The position numbers and the translations under genes were made by a program. DNA of 21,910 nt from Thermoplasmata archaeon (GTDB lineage Archaea > Thermoplasmatota > Thermoplasmata > Thermoplasmatales > Thermoplasmataceae), in the NCBI GenBank assembly GCA_021835185.1, contig JAKBQO010000010.1, positions 1-21,910 of the forward strand, given 5' to 3'. Of this stretch, positions 7,608 through 15,512 are shown piece by piece. Each line of letters starts with the position of its first letter. The stretch's first letter is position 1. Below the pieces are notes generated by a model. That model saw nothing but the letters and a program-made list of their open reading frames with translations, was not told where the DNA came from and made no database searches.

Positions 7608-8946
7608 GTGACTGGATATTATTTCGATTAATTACCTTTGTTATAACCGGATACAGTACAAGGGCCAGCAGGAATGACACATAATAACTTATATCAACAC
7701 CACCAAGGTAAAGTTTAGAAATTGGCCCTTCAAATATTATTCCGGGGTCCATAAAGGGAACGGAAGCGATGAGGGCTATAAAATATGCTGAAATGCCCGA
7801 AATATTCAATCCTGGAATGGTTTTAATATTGAATTTTTCATTCCTGTTTACTATAAAAAAGTCTGCAAGCATAATTCCCAGCCATGGAGTTATCCAGTAA
7901 TCAAGGAGGAAGAGAAAATCTTCATAGAACGAATAAAATTTTGTATACAGGGCGACCGCCAATGCTATGGCTATAACAATGCCAAAAATAACAGAGTATA
8001 TGCGCCTTATTTTTAATCCAGTACTTTTAAGAGATATTGAATTGGAATAGAGATTCAATGCATCCGCTGCTATTCCTCCAAGGAAGATTGCTATCAAGCC
8101 TATGATTCCATAGGGTCCAAGAACGTGGTTAAGGTCACTGGCAGGATTTCCTGATGGGTCAAGTGACATTATGGCAACAAATACGCCTGCTATTTCCGCC
8201 CAGAATGTAGCAATCAAACCACCTGAAAAAGTGTAAATAAACGCATTCTTTGTTTTATTATAGCGGGAATAATCTGCCGCATAGGGCCCCCATGACATAA
8301 GATAGGAGAATGATGTTGCAAGAGTTATTCCAAACGCTACGCCAAAACCAAAGGAGGATGGTTTATAGGCATAAATGTCATTGATATGCAATCCTGCATT
8401 AAGTATAATAATTGTAAAAAGTATTCCAAGAATAACTGACATTGCCTTCTCAAAATATGATATGGATTTTCTTCCAGAATTTGATATGAGAAATATGATT
8501 ATACCCATCAATATTATGGAAATTTCATAGTATGGCACATGAAATGCAAGGGAAAATGCGAATGAAGCAAGTATGAGGTTTACTGTTAGCCAGCCCAGTG
8601 TGTTAATCCACTGAAGGACTGTCATAAATATTCCGAAATTTTTACCGAAGGCCCTCCTCCCGAGGACCATCTGTGGCAATCCTGTAAGAGTACCTGTCCT
8701 GGACATGAATGCTACAAGTATAGACCCCATAACACTTCCGAGAAGCATGGAAAATAAAGACATACCCAGACTTAAACCGAGGAGCACGGGTATAAATCCT
8801 ATAGCAAAATCTCCAATTGTCATGTTGGATGCAAACCAGAGAGTGAATAGCTCGGATGAGTTGTTCTTCCTCATCTCCGCCGGTACTGGTTCGAATTCGT
8901 TATAAACAAATTCAGAATTATGGCCCCCGGATTTTTCTATATCCAT
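7597..8946 (-). CDS. NCS1-family nucleobase/cation symporter (cytosine/purine permease-like)
   Basis: Polytopic membrane transporter of 449 residues with about 12 hydrophobic segments. Family marks are TLTGLPQMVLGRRAFG near residues 86-101, the QWINTLGWLTVN segment that follows, and SWGPYAADYSRY near residues 218-229, all typical of the NCS1 family that imports cytosine, purines, hydantoins or thiamine precursors with Na+ or H+. The substrate is not fixed by sequence. The gene overlaps the downstream dCTP-deaminase-like gene by 11 nt (TGA at 7597-7599, ATG at 7607), so a pyrimidine substrate such as cytosine or uracil is the natural inference. A TATA-like box lies about 23 nt upstream. Confidence 0.88.
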   Translation of the reverse strand: MDIEKSGGHNSEFVYNEFEPVPAEMRKNNSSELFTLWFASNMTIGDFAIGFIPVLLGLSLGMSLFSMLLGSVMGSILVAFMSRTGTLTGLPQMVLGRRAFGKNFGIFMTVLQWINTLGWLTVNLILASFAFSLAFHVPYYEISIILMGIIIFLISNSGRKSISYFEKAMSVILGILFTIIILNAGLHINDIYAYKPSSFGFGVAFGITLATSFSYLMSWGPYAADYSRYNKTKNAFIYTFSGGLIATFWAEIAGVFVAIMSLDPSGNPASDLNHVLGPYGIIGLIAIFLGGIAADALNLYSNSISLKSTGLKIRRIYSVIFGIVIAIALAVALYTKFYSFYEDFLFLLDYWITPWLGIMLADFFIVNRNEKFNIKTIPGLNISGISAYFIALIASVPFMDPGIIFEGPISKLYLGGVDISYYVSFLLALVLYPVITKVINRNNIQSHVK

Positions 8947-8963
8947 ATAGGTAAATAAGATAG

Positions 8964-8975
8964 AATATATTTATT
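8964..8975 (-). promoter_or_regulatory. TATA-like box for the permease-dcd pair
   Basis: Minus strand AAATAAATATATT region centred roughly 23 nt upstream of the ATG at 8946, in the 168-nt divergent spacer shared with scpB. Nothing else was recognised in that spacer. Confidence 0.4.
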
Positions 8976-9094
8976 TTTTTAATATAAATTATAAGTACAG
9001 TGATCCTGCCTGCTTAATTTTTAACAGTTATTCAGTGCAATACATGGAATTACATTTAACTTTCTTATATTCTGGTTAATATTCTGCAATAAAG

Positions 9095-9103
9095 TTATAT
9101 TAT
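9095..9103 (+). promoter_or_regulatory. TATA-like box for scpB-purD
   Basis: TTATATTAT centred at 9099. It is only 16 nt before the ATG at 9115 but 25 nt before the in-frame ATG at 9124; by the spacing seen elsewhere in the window the latter is the better leaderless start. Confidence 0.45.
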
Positions 9104-9114
9104 ACTTTTGAGAT

Positions 9115-9603
9115 ATGAGTATAATGAATGAAATTTCCAGGAGGATTGAAGCAATACTGTTTTCATCTAAAGAACCGGTGAAGGCATCAGAGATAGCTGA
9201 ATATCTAAATATAACAAATGCAGAGTTCATCAAAGCAATTAAAGAAATATCCAGGAATTATGAAAATATAGAGAGCTCATTAATCGTGGGGCAGTTCGGG
9301 AACAGTTACAAGATTAAACTGAGCGAAGAATTTGTACCGGTTGTGGATCCTTTTATTGAGAAAGAATTCACTGAAAAGCAGCTTGCCATGCTTTCTTATA
9401 TTTATAAGATGAATGGGGAGGCTATATCCGGTAACCTCAGGGACAATTTTGGCTATGCTTACAAAGAGGATCTTGAAAAATTAAAAAAAGGTGGAATGGT
9501 ATCATCAAGAAAATATAGGAATACACATAAGTATAAGGTTACAACAGAGTTTCACCGTAAATTTAATATTAATAAGAGGACATTACGGGCAGAGGAACAA
9601 TGA
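9115..9603 (+). CDS. scpB: Segregation and condensation protein B homologue
   Basis: Kleisin-associated winged-helix protein expected to work with ScpA and SMC in chromosome compaction. The 162-residue product starts with the diagnostic ScpB segment RRIEAILFSSKEPVKASEIA (about residues 9-28), forming the first winged-helix unit; a second one spans about residues 85-150 with the FTEKQLAMLSYIYK helix. Two in-frame ATGs exist (9115 and 9124). The listed start is the longer form, but promoter spacing favours 9124. No scpA or smc is nearby in this window. The 3' end overlaps purD by ATGA at 9600-9603, so translation of the two is coupled even though the functions are unrelated. Confidence 0.85.
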   Translation: MSIMNEISRRIEAILFSSKEPVKASEIAEYLNITNAEFIKAIKEISRNYENIESSLIVGQFGNSYKIKLSEEFVPVVDPFIEKEFTEKQLAMLSYIYKMNGEAISGNLRDNFGYAYKEDLEKLKKGGMVSSRKYRNTHKYKVTTEFHRKFNINKRTLRAEEQ

Positions 9604-10878
9604 ACGTCTTGCTAGTAGGCAGTGGTGGTAGAGAAGATGCAATTGCAAGGAAGATAAGGGAAACAGATAACCTTTATTCAGTCGTCAGCAATGAAAATCC
9701 ATCTATACTTGGATTATCGCGCAATGTAATAAAATATAATAAGAATACACAGGAAATTGTAAATTTTGCTAAAAAAAATAGGGTAGATATTGCATTTATC
9801 GGCCCGGACGACATATTAAATACGGATCTTGTGGACAGCCTTATAGAAAATCATATTCCTGTGGCTTCGCCCGGACAAAAGGCTGCAATGATTGAAACTT
9901 CAAAGGAATACATGCGCAATCTGATGGAGAGGCACCACATAAAGGGAAATATTGAAAATAAGCTCATATCAGATAAAGAAGTGCTCAAAAACATTTTTTG
10001 AAAACAACGATACTGAATACGCTGTAAAGCCAATAGGGCTTACTGGAGGAAAAGGCGTAAAAGTTATGGGGCTTCAGCTTAGCAACGTGGCTGAAGCTAT
10101 AGCATATGCATCTGATATTATTGATCGTGATGGCAAGGTGCTTCTGGAGAAAAGGGAAATAGGCGAAGAGTTCTCAATCCAGGCATTTACAGATAGCAAA
10201 AATGTGGTATTTATGCCAGTTGTCCAGGACTATAAAAGGTTGTATGAAGATGACCTCGGGCCGAATACCGGCGGGATGGGGTCAATATCAGACAAGAATT
10301 TTATTTTGCCATTTTTATCTATAGATGTAGTTAATGAAGCAAGGGGTATACTTAATGACATTGTCACAGCAATGAGAGAGGAGAACAATCCTTTCAAGGG
10401 TGTAATTTACGGGCAGTTTATGAGCACAGCACAGGGTGTAAGGGTTATTGAAATCAATTCAAGATTTGCAGACCCTGAAGGAATAAATGTACTAACACTG
10501 TTGCAGTCAAATATTGTTGATATTTTCCTGGACATATACAGCGGGACATTAAAAAACAATATAAAATTTAAGAGCAAAGCTACTGTGCTTAAATATATTG
10601 TACCTCCCGGTTATGGAATAAAACCTGTGGAAACAGAGCTAACAATTAAGGATAGAATTGAAACTGATAATTTCAAAGTTTACTATTCATCGGTTTCTGG
10701 CACCCTGAATCATGTAACCACAACAAAATCCAGGTCTTTAGCATTGATAGGAATAGGCGATAGCATATACGAGGCCTCAGATATCGTTGAAGACAATTTG
10801 AAATATATAACAGGAGATTATTATATCAGGCATGACATAGGCACGGAAGCCATGATAAAAGGAAAAATTAAAGATTGA
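9600..10878 (+). CDS. purD: Phosphoribosylamine-glycine ligase (GARS), with a one-base frame break
   Basis: Second enzyme of de novo purine synthesis: joins glycine to phosphoribosylamine with ATP. The N-terminal part (9600-10001, 133 codons) has GSGGREDAIARKI, GPDDILNTDLVDS and the SPGQKAAMIETSKEYM helix. It ends at a TGA (9999-10001). The protein continues without loss in the next frame from 10000 to 10878: FFENND, VKPIGLTGGKGVKV and LGPNTGGMGSIS are the ATP-grasp motifs of PurD. Together they give about 425 residues, the usual length. The join lies in CATTTTTTGA; removing one T, or a +1 shift at TTT-TGA, restores KNIFENND. It could be programmed shifting, transcript slippage, a recent null mutation or a sequence error. 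The stop overlaps the convergent gene by 11 nt. Confidence 0.9.
9994..10001 (+). other. Frame-break site in purD (T6 run followed by GA)
   Basis: TTTTTTGA, read in the upstream frame as (A)TT TTT TGA. A +1 shift of tRNA-Phe from TTT onto the overlapping TTT, skipping one base, places GAA as the next codon and enters the downstream frame. The layout resembles the CTT-TGA site of bacterial prfB, but no upstream stimulator is evident. An A5 run at 9987-9991 is a second candidate site for a miscounted base. Confidence 0.6.
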
Positions 10879-11767
10879 TGGTACCGAAAATTCTGGGTAC
10901 CATATTATTATTTGAAAGAACCATTGTCTTCTTTACCACAGGAATTTTTTTATCTAAAATTATATGGTCGTTCTCAAATTTGCCCCTCTGGAATCTCATA
11001 ATATCCGACACAAATATTTCAAAATTGTCACCGAGGTCTAATTTCAGGCTTGTTTGTGGCACAACCTTCCCGGGTATGGTTTCAGCATATTCAAAGGGCT
11101 TATCTGATAGAAACATCCCCCTTTCCATATCGGTAGGCTCTATGTTTTTCAATGCAAGCCCTACTCTGGATCCTGCGCCTGCACTGTCCACATCCTCATC
11201 ATTCATCTGTATTGACCTGACCTCTACCTCACGATCCAGGTCAGAAAGTACCAGTTTCTGGTGTTTTGAAATGCTTCCGGATAAAACAAAGCCAAGGGCA
11301 ACTGTGCCTACTCCCTTAACCTTAAAAAAGTGATCTATTACAGTTAAATTCTGATCGCCATTTCTGGGTATGTCCATTGCCTTTATTTCATCTATGAGTT
11401 CCATTGGCTTTCCGGTAAAGAATTTATAATCCTTTAATGAGGTATTTCCTATAATTTTTTTAATAACAGGCTGTTTCTCTTCATCAGCTATTATAAATCC
11501 CCTTGTTTTGCCCATAAGGTCAAGAGCTATTATTACTTCACCCAGGTCCTTATTGATGGAGCTGACTTTAATTATTGCTATATCTGAAGGATATATTGAA
11601 TCTGTAAGTGATGACACCTTCTCCGGGTATTTTATCGGCTCTATAAATGTCATTATTATATTTTCATCCTTCCGGTGGTAAAGCTGTATGTCACTATTTG
11701 TCCCTACCTTTGCGATTTCCTTTATATAATCAGAGGCGTTGTAACAGAAAATGCTGTATGATTCCAT
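10868..11767 (-). CDS. EF-Tu/SelB-like protein lacking a GTP-binding P-loop
   Basis: Cytoplasmic protein of 299 residues with the domain layout of a translational GTPase but a degenerate G domain. Residues 1-135 keep the look of an EF-Tu fold (SDIAIIKVSSINKDLGEVII at 61-80 matches the switch-adjacent aDiailvV...lGE region), yet there is no GxxxxGK loop, no DxxG and no NKxD. Residues 140-225 form a good EF-Tu domain 2 (FFKVKGVGTVALGFVLSG at 147-164, then SVGLALKN-like RVGLALKNIE and RGMFLSD), and 226-299 fit domain 3. It cannot bind GTP in the normal way, so a tRNA- or ribosome-binding or regulatory role is more likely, without direct evidence. The gene has its own promoter and overlaps the convergent purD by 11 nt. 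Confidence 0.72.
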   Translation of the reverse strand: MESYSIFCYNASDYIKEIAKVGTNSDIQLYHRKDENIIMTFIEPIKYPEKVSSLTDSIYPSDIAIIKVSSINKDLGEVIIALDLMGKTRGFIIADEEKQPVIKKIIGNTSLKDYKFFTGKPMELIDEIKAMDIPRNGDQNLTVIDHFFKVKGVGTVALGFVLSGSISKHQKLVLSDLDREVEVRSIQMNDEDVDSAGAGSRVGLALKNIEPTDMERGMFLSDKPFEYAETIPGKVVPQTSLKLDLGDNFEIFVSDIMRFQRGKFENDHIILDKKIPVVKKTMVLSNNNMVPRIFGTINL

Positions 11768-11786
11768 AGTCAGTTATGCATTAAAG

Positions 11787-11800
11787 CTTAAAAAGATTTA
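11787..11800 (-). promoter_or_regulatory. TATA-like box for the EF-Tu-like gene
   Basis: Minus strand TAAATCTTTTTAAG, centred about 27 nt before the ATG at 11767, within the 72-nt gap that follows hemH. Confidence 0.35.
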
Positions 11801-11839
11801 AGGTGGAGTTATATTTCTGTTTAATAACTCTGGCCTCTG

Positions 11840-12724
11840 CTAATAATAGTTTTCCTTATCTCCCTCTACTCCCATTATTGCGTTTTTTAGAAGTATGGCC
11901 ATGCCATCCGAATCTGATGGTGTTCTGGCACGTGCGTATTTTATGCCCTGGGATTCAAGAAACTCTTTATACTTTACATCAAGATCGTATAGTATTTCTA
12001 GATGTTCATATAAAAAGCCAATTGGAGATACAAGTAAATTGTTAATTTTATCTTCTTTAAACAGGTCAATCTTAGAATATATAGATGGTTCAATCCATTT
12101 TCCATGTGGCCCCTGGCTGTAAAATGCAGTATAATACTTTTCAATGCCAAGCATATCTGAAATTTTCCCTGCATTTCTTTCCAGTGATGCCTGATAATCA
12201 GATTCGTCATCTATCAGGGGAAGGCTATGTGCAGTGAACAGGAAATTGTCAAAATCATATACGTATTTGCTGATCTCTGAAACCCACATAGAAGCCAGTA
12301 TGCTGTAATCAAGGCCATTTATGAACCTCAGTTTCATATTTTTTCCTTCCATGGCTTTTTTCACCGGTATTTCGTATGATTTTCTAATATTGTTTGACTT
12401 AAAAGCAAACAGTGGCAATGCAATTATTTCCTCATAATCTGCATCCAGTGATGATACTGTTTCTTCTATTCCGGGATGCCAGTGCTTGTAGGCATCTATG
12501 ATCTCAAAATCACCATATCTTGCCAGCAATTTCCCAAGTTTATTTTTTAAATTTTTAATTATCTGGTTTGAGGGAGATATGCCATTGACCATTTCATATT
12601 TTTTAATATTTTCTTCCATGATCTTTTCCGGTACGGGTTTCCCATTAAATATGCCTGATAGATATTCCGGAACATCATCAATCCTTTCAGGGCTTCCGTA
12701 ACTTAATAATATAACTTTCTTCAT
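11840..12724 (-). CDS. hemH: Ferrochelatase (possibly coproporphyrin type)
   Basis: Inserts ferrous iron into a porphyrin in heme synthesis. The 294-residue product matches the short Bacillus-type enzymes and has no C-terminal membrane anchor or CAB domain. Visible marks are LLSYGSPERIDDVPEYL at the N-terminus, ISPSNQI at 49-55, FTAHSLP at 163-169 with catalytic H166, YSQGPHGKWIEPS, and SPIGFLYEHLEILYDLD at 233-249 with E243. H166 and E243 correspond to B. subtilis His183 and Glu264. B. subtilis HemH is now known as a coproporphyrin ferrochelatase, so the same route (UroD, coproporphyrin, then decarboxylation by HemQ) is possible here. hemE lies 193 nt upstream on the same strand. A TATA-like box lies 27 nt before the ATG. 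Confidence 0.93.
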   Translation of the reverse strand: MKKVILLSYGSPERIDDVPEYLSGIFNGKPVPEKIMEENIKKYEMVNGISPSNQIIKNLKNKLGKLLARYGDFEIIDAYKHWHPGIEETVSSLDADYEEIIALPLFAFKSNNIRKSYEIPVKKAMEGKNMKLRFINGLDYSILASMWVSEISKYVYDFDNFLFTAHSLPLIDDESDYQASLERNAGKISDMLGIEKYYTAFYSQGPHGKWIEPSIYSKIDLFKEDKINNLLVSPIGFLYEHLEILYDLDVKYKEFLESQGIKYARARTPSDSDGMAILLKNAIMGVEGDKENYY

Positions 12725-12746
12725 AAATGGTTTATTTTAAGCGCGC

Positions 12747-12756
12747 ATTTATTTCT
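12747..12756 (-). promoter_or_regulatory. TATA-like box for hemH
   Basis: Minus strand GAAATAAATG, centred about 27 nt upstream of the ATG at 12724. It suggests hemH can be transcribed apart from asnS-hemE. Confidence 0.4.
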
Positions 12757-12773
12757 TTCTACATTTTATTTAT

Positions 12774-12892
12774 ATGGAAAAAACACTGGCCGCCGGATAT
12801 TCAACCGGGAGCTTAGATATAGGTTGGATAGAGATGGTATAATAAAAATAACATGGACCAACACTGGATTTACACAATTAGAAATTCAATAA
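12774..12892 (+). other. Coding-like short stretch in the hemE-hemH spacer, unexplained
   Basis: The 193-nt spacer between hemE and hemH holds an unusually GC-rich core. One forward frame ending with TAA at 12890-12892 reads through NTGRRIFNRELRYRLDRDG and then IIKITWTNTGFTQLEIQ, protein-like in composition but without a plausible start codon. A separate 22-codon ATG frame begins at 12774. It may be a decayed gene fragment or chance. I do not recognise a family. Confidence 0.2.
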
Positions 12893-12917
12893 GCCAATAG
12901 CTGGATAAATTAAGATT

Positions 12918-13925
12918 TTATCTATAAGAATGAACGGTGTCTGTTATGCTTTTGAGCGTGTCAGGATCTGTTTCCGGCAATACGCCGTGTCCAAGATTGA
13001 ATATATAATTATCATCCTTTCCTGCTTCACCGAGGATTCTACCAGTTTCTTCCAATGCTGCTTCCCTGCTGTACTGAACAAGATACGGGTCTAAATTGCC
13101 CTGCATTCCTAAGCTACCATTTAATATTGTTCTGGCATGGGATAATTTTATTCTCCAGTCAACACTCAGTATATCCGGCTTAATATCATTAAATTGTTCT
13201 ATCATGCCTGAACTGCCTGTTGAAAAGTATATAACAGGAACCTTGCTTTTTATTGATTCTACTAGTTCAATAATGTCGTTTTTCAGGTATTTCTCAAAGG
13301 TATATGGCGATAAGGCGCCAAGCCATGAATCAAATATCTGTATGGCATCCACGCCGGCTTTGACCTGCATTGTTACATAGTCAAGTATCATGTTTTTAAT
13401 CATTTTTTTCATTATTCCAAATGAAGGGTCATTTAACATAACCTTCTTTGTGTATACAAGATTATTATCAGAAACTCCAGCAATAATATATGACATAACT
13501 GTTATGATTCCCCCGGAAAAACCAATAAGGGGGGTTTCAGGGTGATTCTGCTTGAAGAGCCGGATTGCGTCATATGTTCTGTATTTTAAATCTCCTGTAT
13601 TGAACTCATGTATTCCTTCCATACTTTTATTGTGCCTGTATCCATTCCCTATATCAGGCCCTGAACTGTTAAAATCTATTTTATACCCCATGGCTTCCAG
13701 AGGCAATATTATATCAGCGAATATTATTGCTGCATCCACTCCGAGCAATTTTACAGGGGCATATGTAATTTTTTCAGTAATTTCAGGATCCATGCACATT
13801 TGCCTGATATTATATAATTTCCGGAGTTCCTTATATTCATCCATATATCTGCCCGCCTGGCGCATAAACCATACAGGGATATGGTCATGCGGTTCCTGTT
13901 TCAATGCTGGAATAAAATTGTTCAT
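12918..13925 (-). CDS. hemE: Uroporphyrinogen III decarboxylase
   Basis: Decarboxylates the four acetate side chains of uroporphyrinogen III to give coproporphyrinogen III. The start is set at the ATG at 13925 because it forms an ATGA overlap with the asnS stop and yields 335 residues, the normal family length; the open frame extends to 13994 but the added residues (inside asnS) have no family likeness. Motifs: [14 protein letters not shown] at about 15-28 with the substrate-binding [25 protein letters not shown] at about 62-80 with the key Asp in [21 protein letters not shown] and the C-terminal [14 protein letters not shown]. Translation is coupled to asnS; the next gene on the strand is hemH, giving a heme pair. 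Confidence 0.95.
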   Translation of the reverse strand: MNNFIPALKQEPHDHIPVWFMRQAGRYMDEYKELRKLYNIRQMCMDPEITEKITYAPVKLLGVDAAIIFADIILPLEAMGYKIDFNSSGPDIGNGYRHNKSMEGIHEFNTGDLKYRTYDAIRLFKQNHPETPLIGFSGGIITVMSYIIAGVSDNNLVYTKKVMLNDPSFGIMKKMIKNMILDYVTMQVKAGVDAIQIFDSWLGALSPYTFEKYLKNDIIELVESIKSKVPVIYFSTGSSGMIEQFNDIKPDILSVDWRIKLSHARTILNGSLGMQGNLDPYLVQYSREAALEETGRILGEAGKDDNYIFNLGHGVLPETDPDTLKSITDTVHSYR

Positions 13926-15211
13926 GGTTTCACACGCCTTATGGTTCTGGGGTATGGAATTGTCTCCCTTACATTGGATAATCCACAAATCCACATTACA
14001 AGCCTATCAAGCCCCAGGCCAAATCCACTGTGTGGAATGCTCCCATATTTCCTTAAATCAACATACCAGTAATAATCTTCAGGATTCAGGTTATTTTCCT
14101 TTATCCTGTCAAGAAGTTGCTGGAGATCGTATATTCTTTCTCCCCCGCCTAAAACTTCGCCATACCCCTCAGGTGCCAGCAGATCATGGCATAGTATCTC
14201 TCCGGGATTGTCGGGGTCCGGCCTGTGGTAAAATGTTTTTAAAGATTCTGGATAATCGGTAACAAATATAGGATTATCAAAATGCACCATTATCCCGTAT
14301 TCTTCGTCTGCCCCGAGGTCATCCCCATATTTGAGGTTCATGCCAAATTCCTTTGATTTTTCAATTAAATCCTTATATTTTATCCTTTCAAAAGGAATTT
14401 TTATATTTTTTATTTTATTGATATCTCTTTTAATGATTTCCAGATCTTCCAGATTATTTTTCAGTACTTCGTCTATGATGTATTTTATCATTTTTTCTTC
14501 ATCGGCCATCATGTCTTCATTGCTATACCATGCTGCTTCACCCTCTGCGTGCCAGTACTCGGTAAGATGCCTTCTTGTACGTGATTTTTCAGCACGGAAG
14601 CTTGGTGCTATAGTGAATACTTTTTCAAGGCTATATATGAGTGTTTCAAGATAAAACTGTGAGCTCTGGGTTAAATTTACCTTTTCCCCGAAATAATCTA
14701 CATTGAATAAAGATGAGCCGCCTTCTGTGGCAGTAGAAACAAACATTGGAGCCTGAACCTGGTAATAATCCTCTTTATAAAAATAATCGGCAAATGCCTT
14801 AAAAACTGTAGACCTGATTTTTAATACTGCTGTAAACTCCCTGCTGCGCAACCAGAGATGGCGGTTGTCCAGGAGAAATTCTTCCCCGAGGTCTTTAGCA
14901 ATTGGGAAATTTTCATTCCTTTCATATATTTTATAAGATTGCAGGGAGATTTCATATCCGGTTACTGCACGGGGCTCTTTCCTGAGTTTCCCTGAAAGTT
15001 CAATGCTGCTTTCTATAGTAAGGGATGAAATTTCTTTCATCTGTTCATCGTTCAGGTTTTCCGAGGATGCTATGCATTGTATTATGCCTGTAGAGTCTCT
15101 CATAACTATAAACGTTATTTTGCCAGAACTCCTTATACGGTATACCCACCCCCGGATACTGACAGTTTTTCCAAGTAAATCATCTGATAATGCTTCCTTT
15201 ATTTTTTCCAT
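13922..15211 (-). CDS. asnS: Asparaginyl-tRNA synthetase
   Basis: Class IIb synthetase that charges tRNA-Asn. The N-terminal OB fold for anticodon binding ([20 protein letters not shown]) is followed by the catalytic core: [20 protein letters not shown] is motif 2 in its AsnRS form (AspRS has a different residue pattern after RHL), and [14 protein letters not shown] is motif 3, followed by the AsnRS-type ending [16 protein letters not shown]. The start is placed at the ATG at 15211 (429 residues): a TATA-like box lies 28 nt before it. An in-frame ATG at 15235 and a TTG at 15295 would give longer forms that add non-conserved residues. The gene leads an operon with hemE through ATGA overlap. 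Confidence 0.93.
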   Translation of the reverse strand: MEKIKEALSDDLLGKTVSIRGWVYRIRSSGKITFIVMRDSTGIIQCIASSENLNDEQMKEISSLTIESSIELSGKLRKEPRAVTGYEISLQSYKIYERNENFPIAKDLGEEFLLDNRHLWLRSREFTAVLKIRSTVFKAFADYFYKEDYYQVQAPMFVSTATEGGSSLFNVDYFGEKVNLTQSSQFYLETLIYSLEKVFTIAPSFRAEKSRTRRHLTEYWHAEGEAAWYSNEDMMADEEKMIKYIIDEVLKNNLEDLEIIKRDINKIKNIKIPFERIKYKDLIEKSKEFGMNLKYGDDLGADEEYGIMVHFDNPIFVTDYPESLKTFYHRPDPDNPGEILCHDLLAPEGYGEVLGGGERIYDLQQLLDRIKENNLNPEDYYWYVDLRKYGSIPHSGFGLGLDRLVMWICGLSNVRETIPYPRTIRRVKP

Positions 15212-15233
15212 TAAAAGTGAATATTGATTACAC

Positions 15234-15246
15234 ATATATTTTTTAG
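15234..15246 (-). promoter_or_regulatory. Possible TATA-like box for asnS
   Basis: Minus strand CCTAAAAAATATA centred about 28 nt upstream of the ATG at 15211. A second candidate, TTGTATAAAC on the minus strand near 15248-15257, would give a leader of about 15 nt. Spacing supports 15211 rather than 15235 as the start. Confidence 0.35.
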
Positions 15247-15460
15247 GTTTATACAATACTATGGCAATTATATTACATTGAACAAATAAAATCAATTGTT
15301 CCGGTTATCCCCACAACTGTTATTTCTTAATAACTGCATATATCTGTTTACAATTACTCTATGGCAGGTGGATTTCTCCATAAGCAAGCACTTTAGGGTA
15401 GCAAAAGCATAGAATACAATTATTTCTCTAACCGGATATAATTAACAGGCACAATACATA
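15247..15460. other. Long divergent spacer with several inverted repeats, function unknown
   Basis: The longest gene-free stretch of the window (about 300 nt between asnS and rpo7). An 8-nt inverted repeat, TCCGGTTA at 15300-15307 and TAACCGGA at 15429-15436, encloses smaller hairpins: GTTATT-TCTT-AATAAC at 15319-15334 and a TATGG/CCATA pair near 15359-15382. An 11-codon ATG frame at 15361 is probably chance. No tRNA, snoRNA boxes or known riboswitch were recognised. It could hold a small RNA or operator sites. Confidence 0.3.
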
Positions 15461-15505
15461 AATATTTATAACATTATTAAATTCTTTAACAATATTTTAA
15501 AGGAG
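15461..15505 (+). promoter_or_regulatory. Promoter and Shine-Dalgarno site of the rpo7 operon
   Basis: TATA-like AATATTTATAA at 15461-15471, then AAGGAG at 15500-15505, seven bases before the ATG at 15513. The box is 47 nt before the ATG, so the mRNA should have a leader of about 20 nt with a strong ribosome-binding site. This differs from the apparently leaderless single genes of the window. Confidence 0.65.
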
Positions 15506-15512
15506 AATAAAT

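Noticed and set aside
9952..10000. ATG at 9952 as the start of a separate second purD gene
   Set aside because: The first 16 codons from it are out of the frame that the upstream half of PurD uses there and have no PurD likeness; homology begins only after the T6 run.
13926..13994. N-terminal extension of hemE to 13994
   Set aside because: It lies wholly inside asnS and adds residues not seen in UroD; the ATGA start at 13925 gives the family length.
13552..14262. Plus-strand open frame of 236 codons across the hemE-asnS junction
   Set aside because: It is antisense to two firmly identified genes and shows no domain; a shadow frame.
15212..15295. N-terminal extension of asnS to a TTG at 15295
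   Set aside because: The added residues are hydrophobic and not part of the OB-fold domain; a promoter box lies inside this stretch.
15361..15396. 11-codon ATG frame in the asnS-rpo7 spacer as a leader peptide
   Set aside because: No ribosome-binding site, no codon bias toward a regulated amino acid, and length expected by chance.
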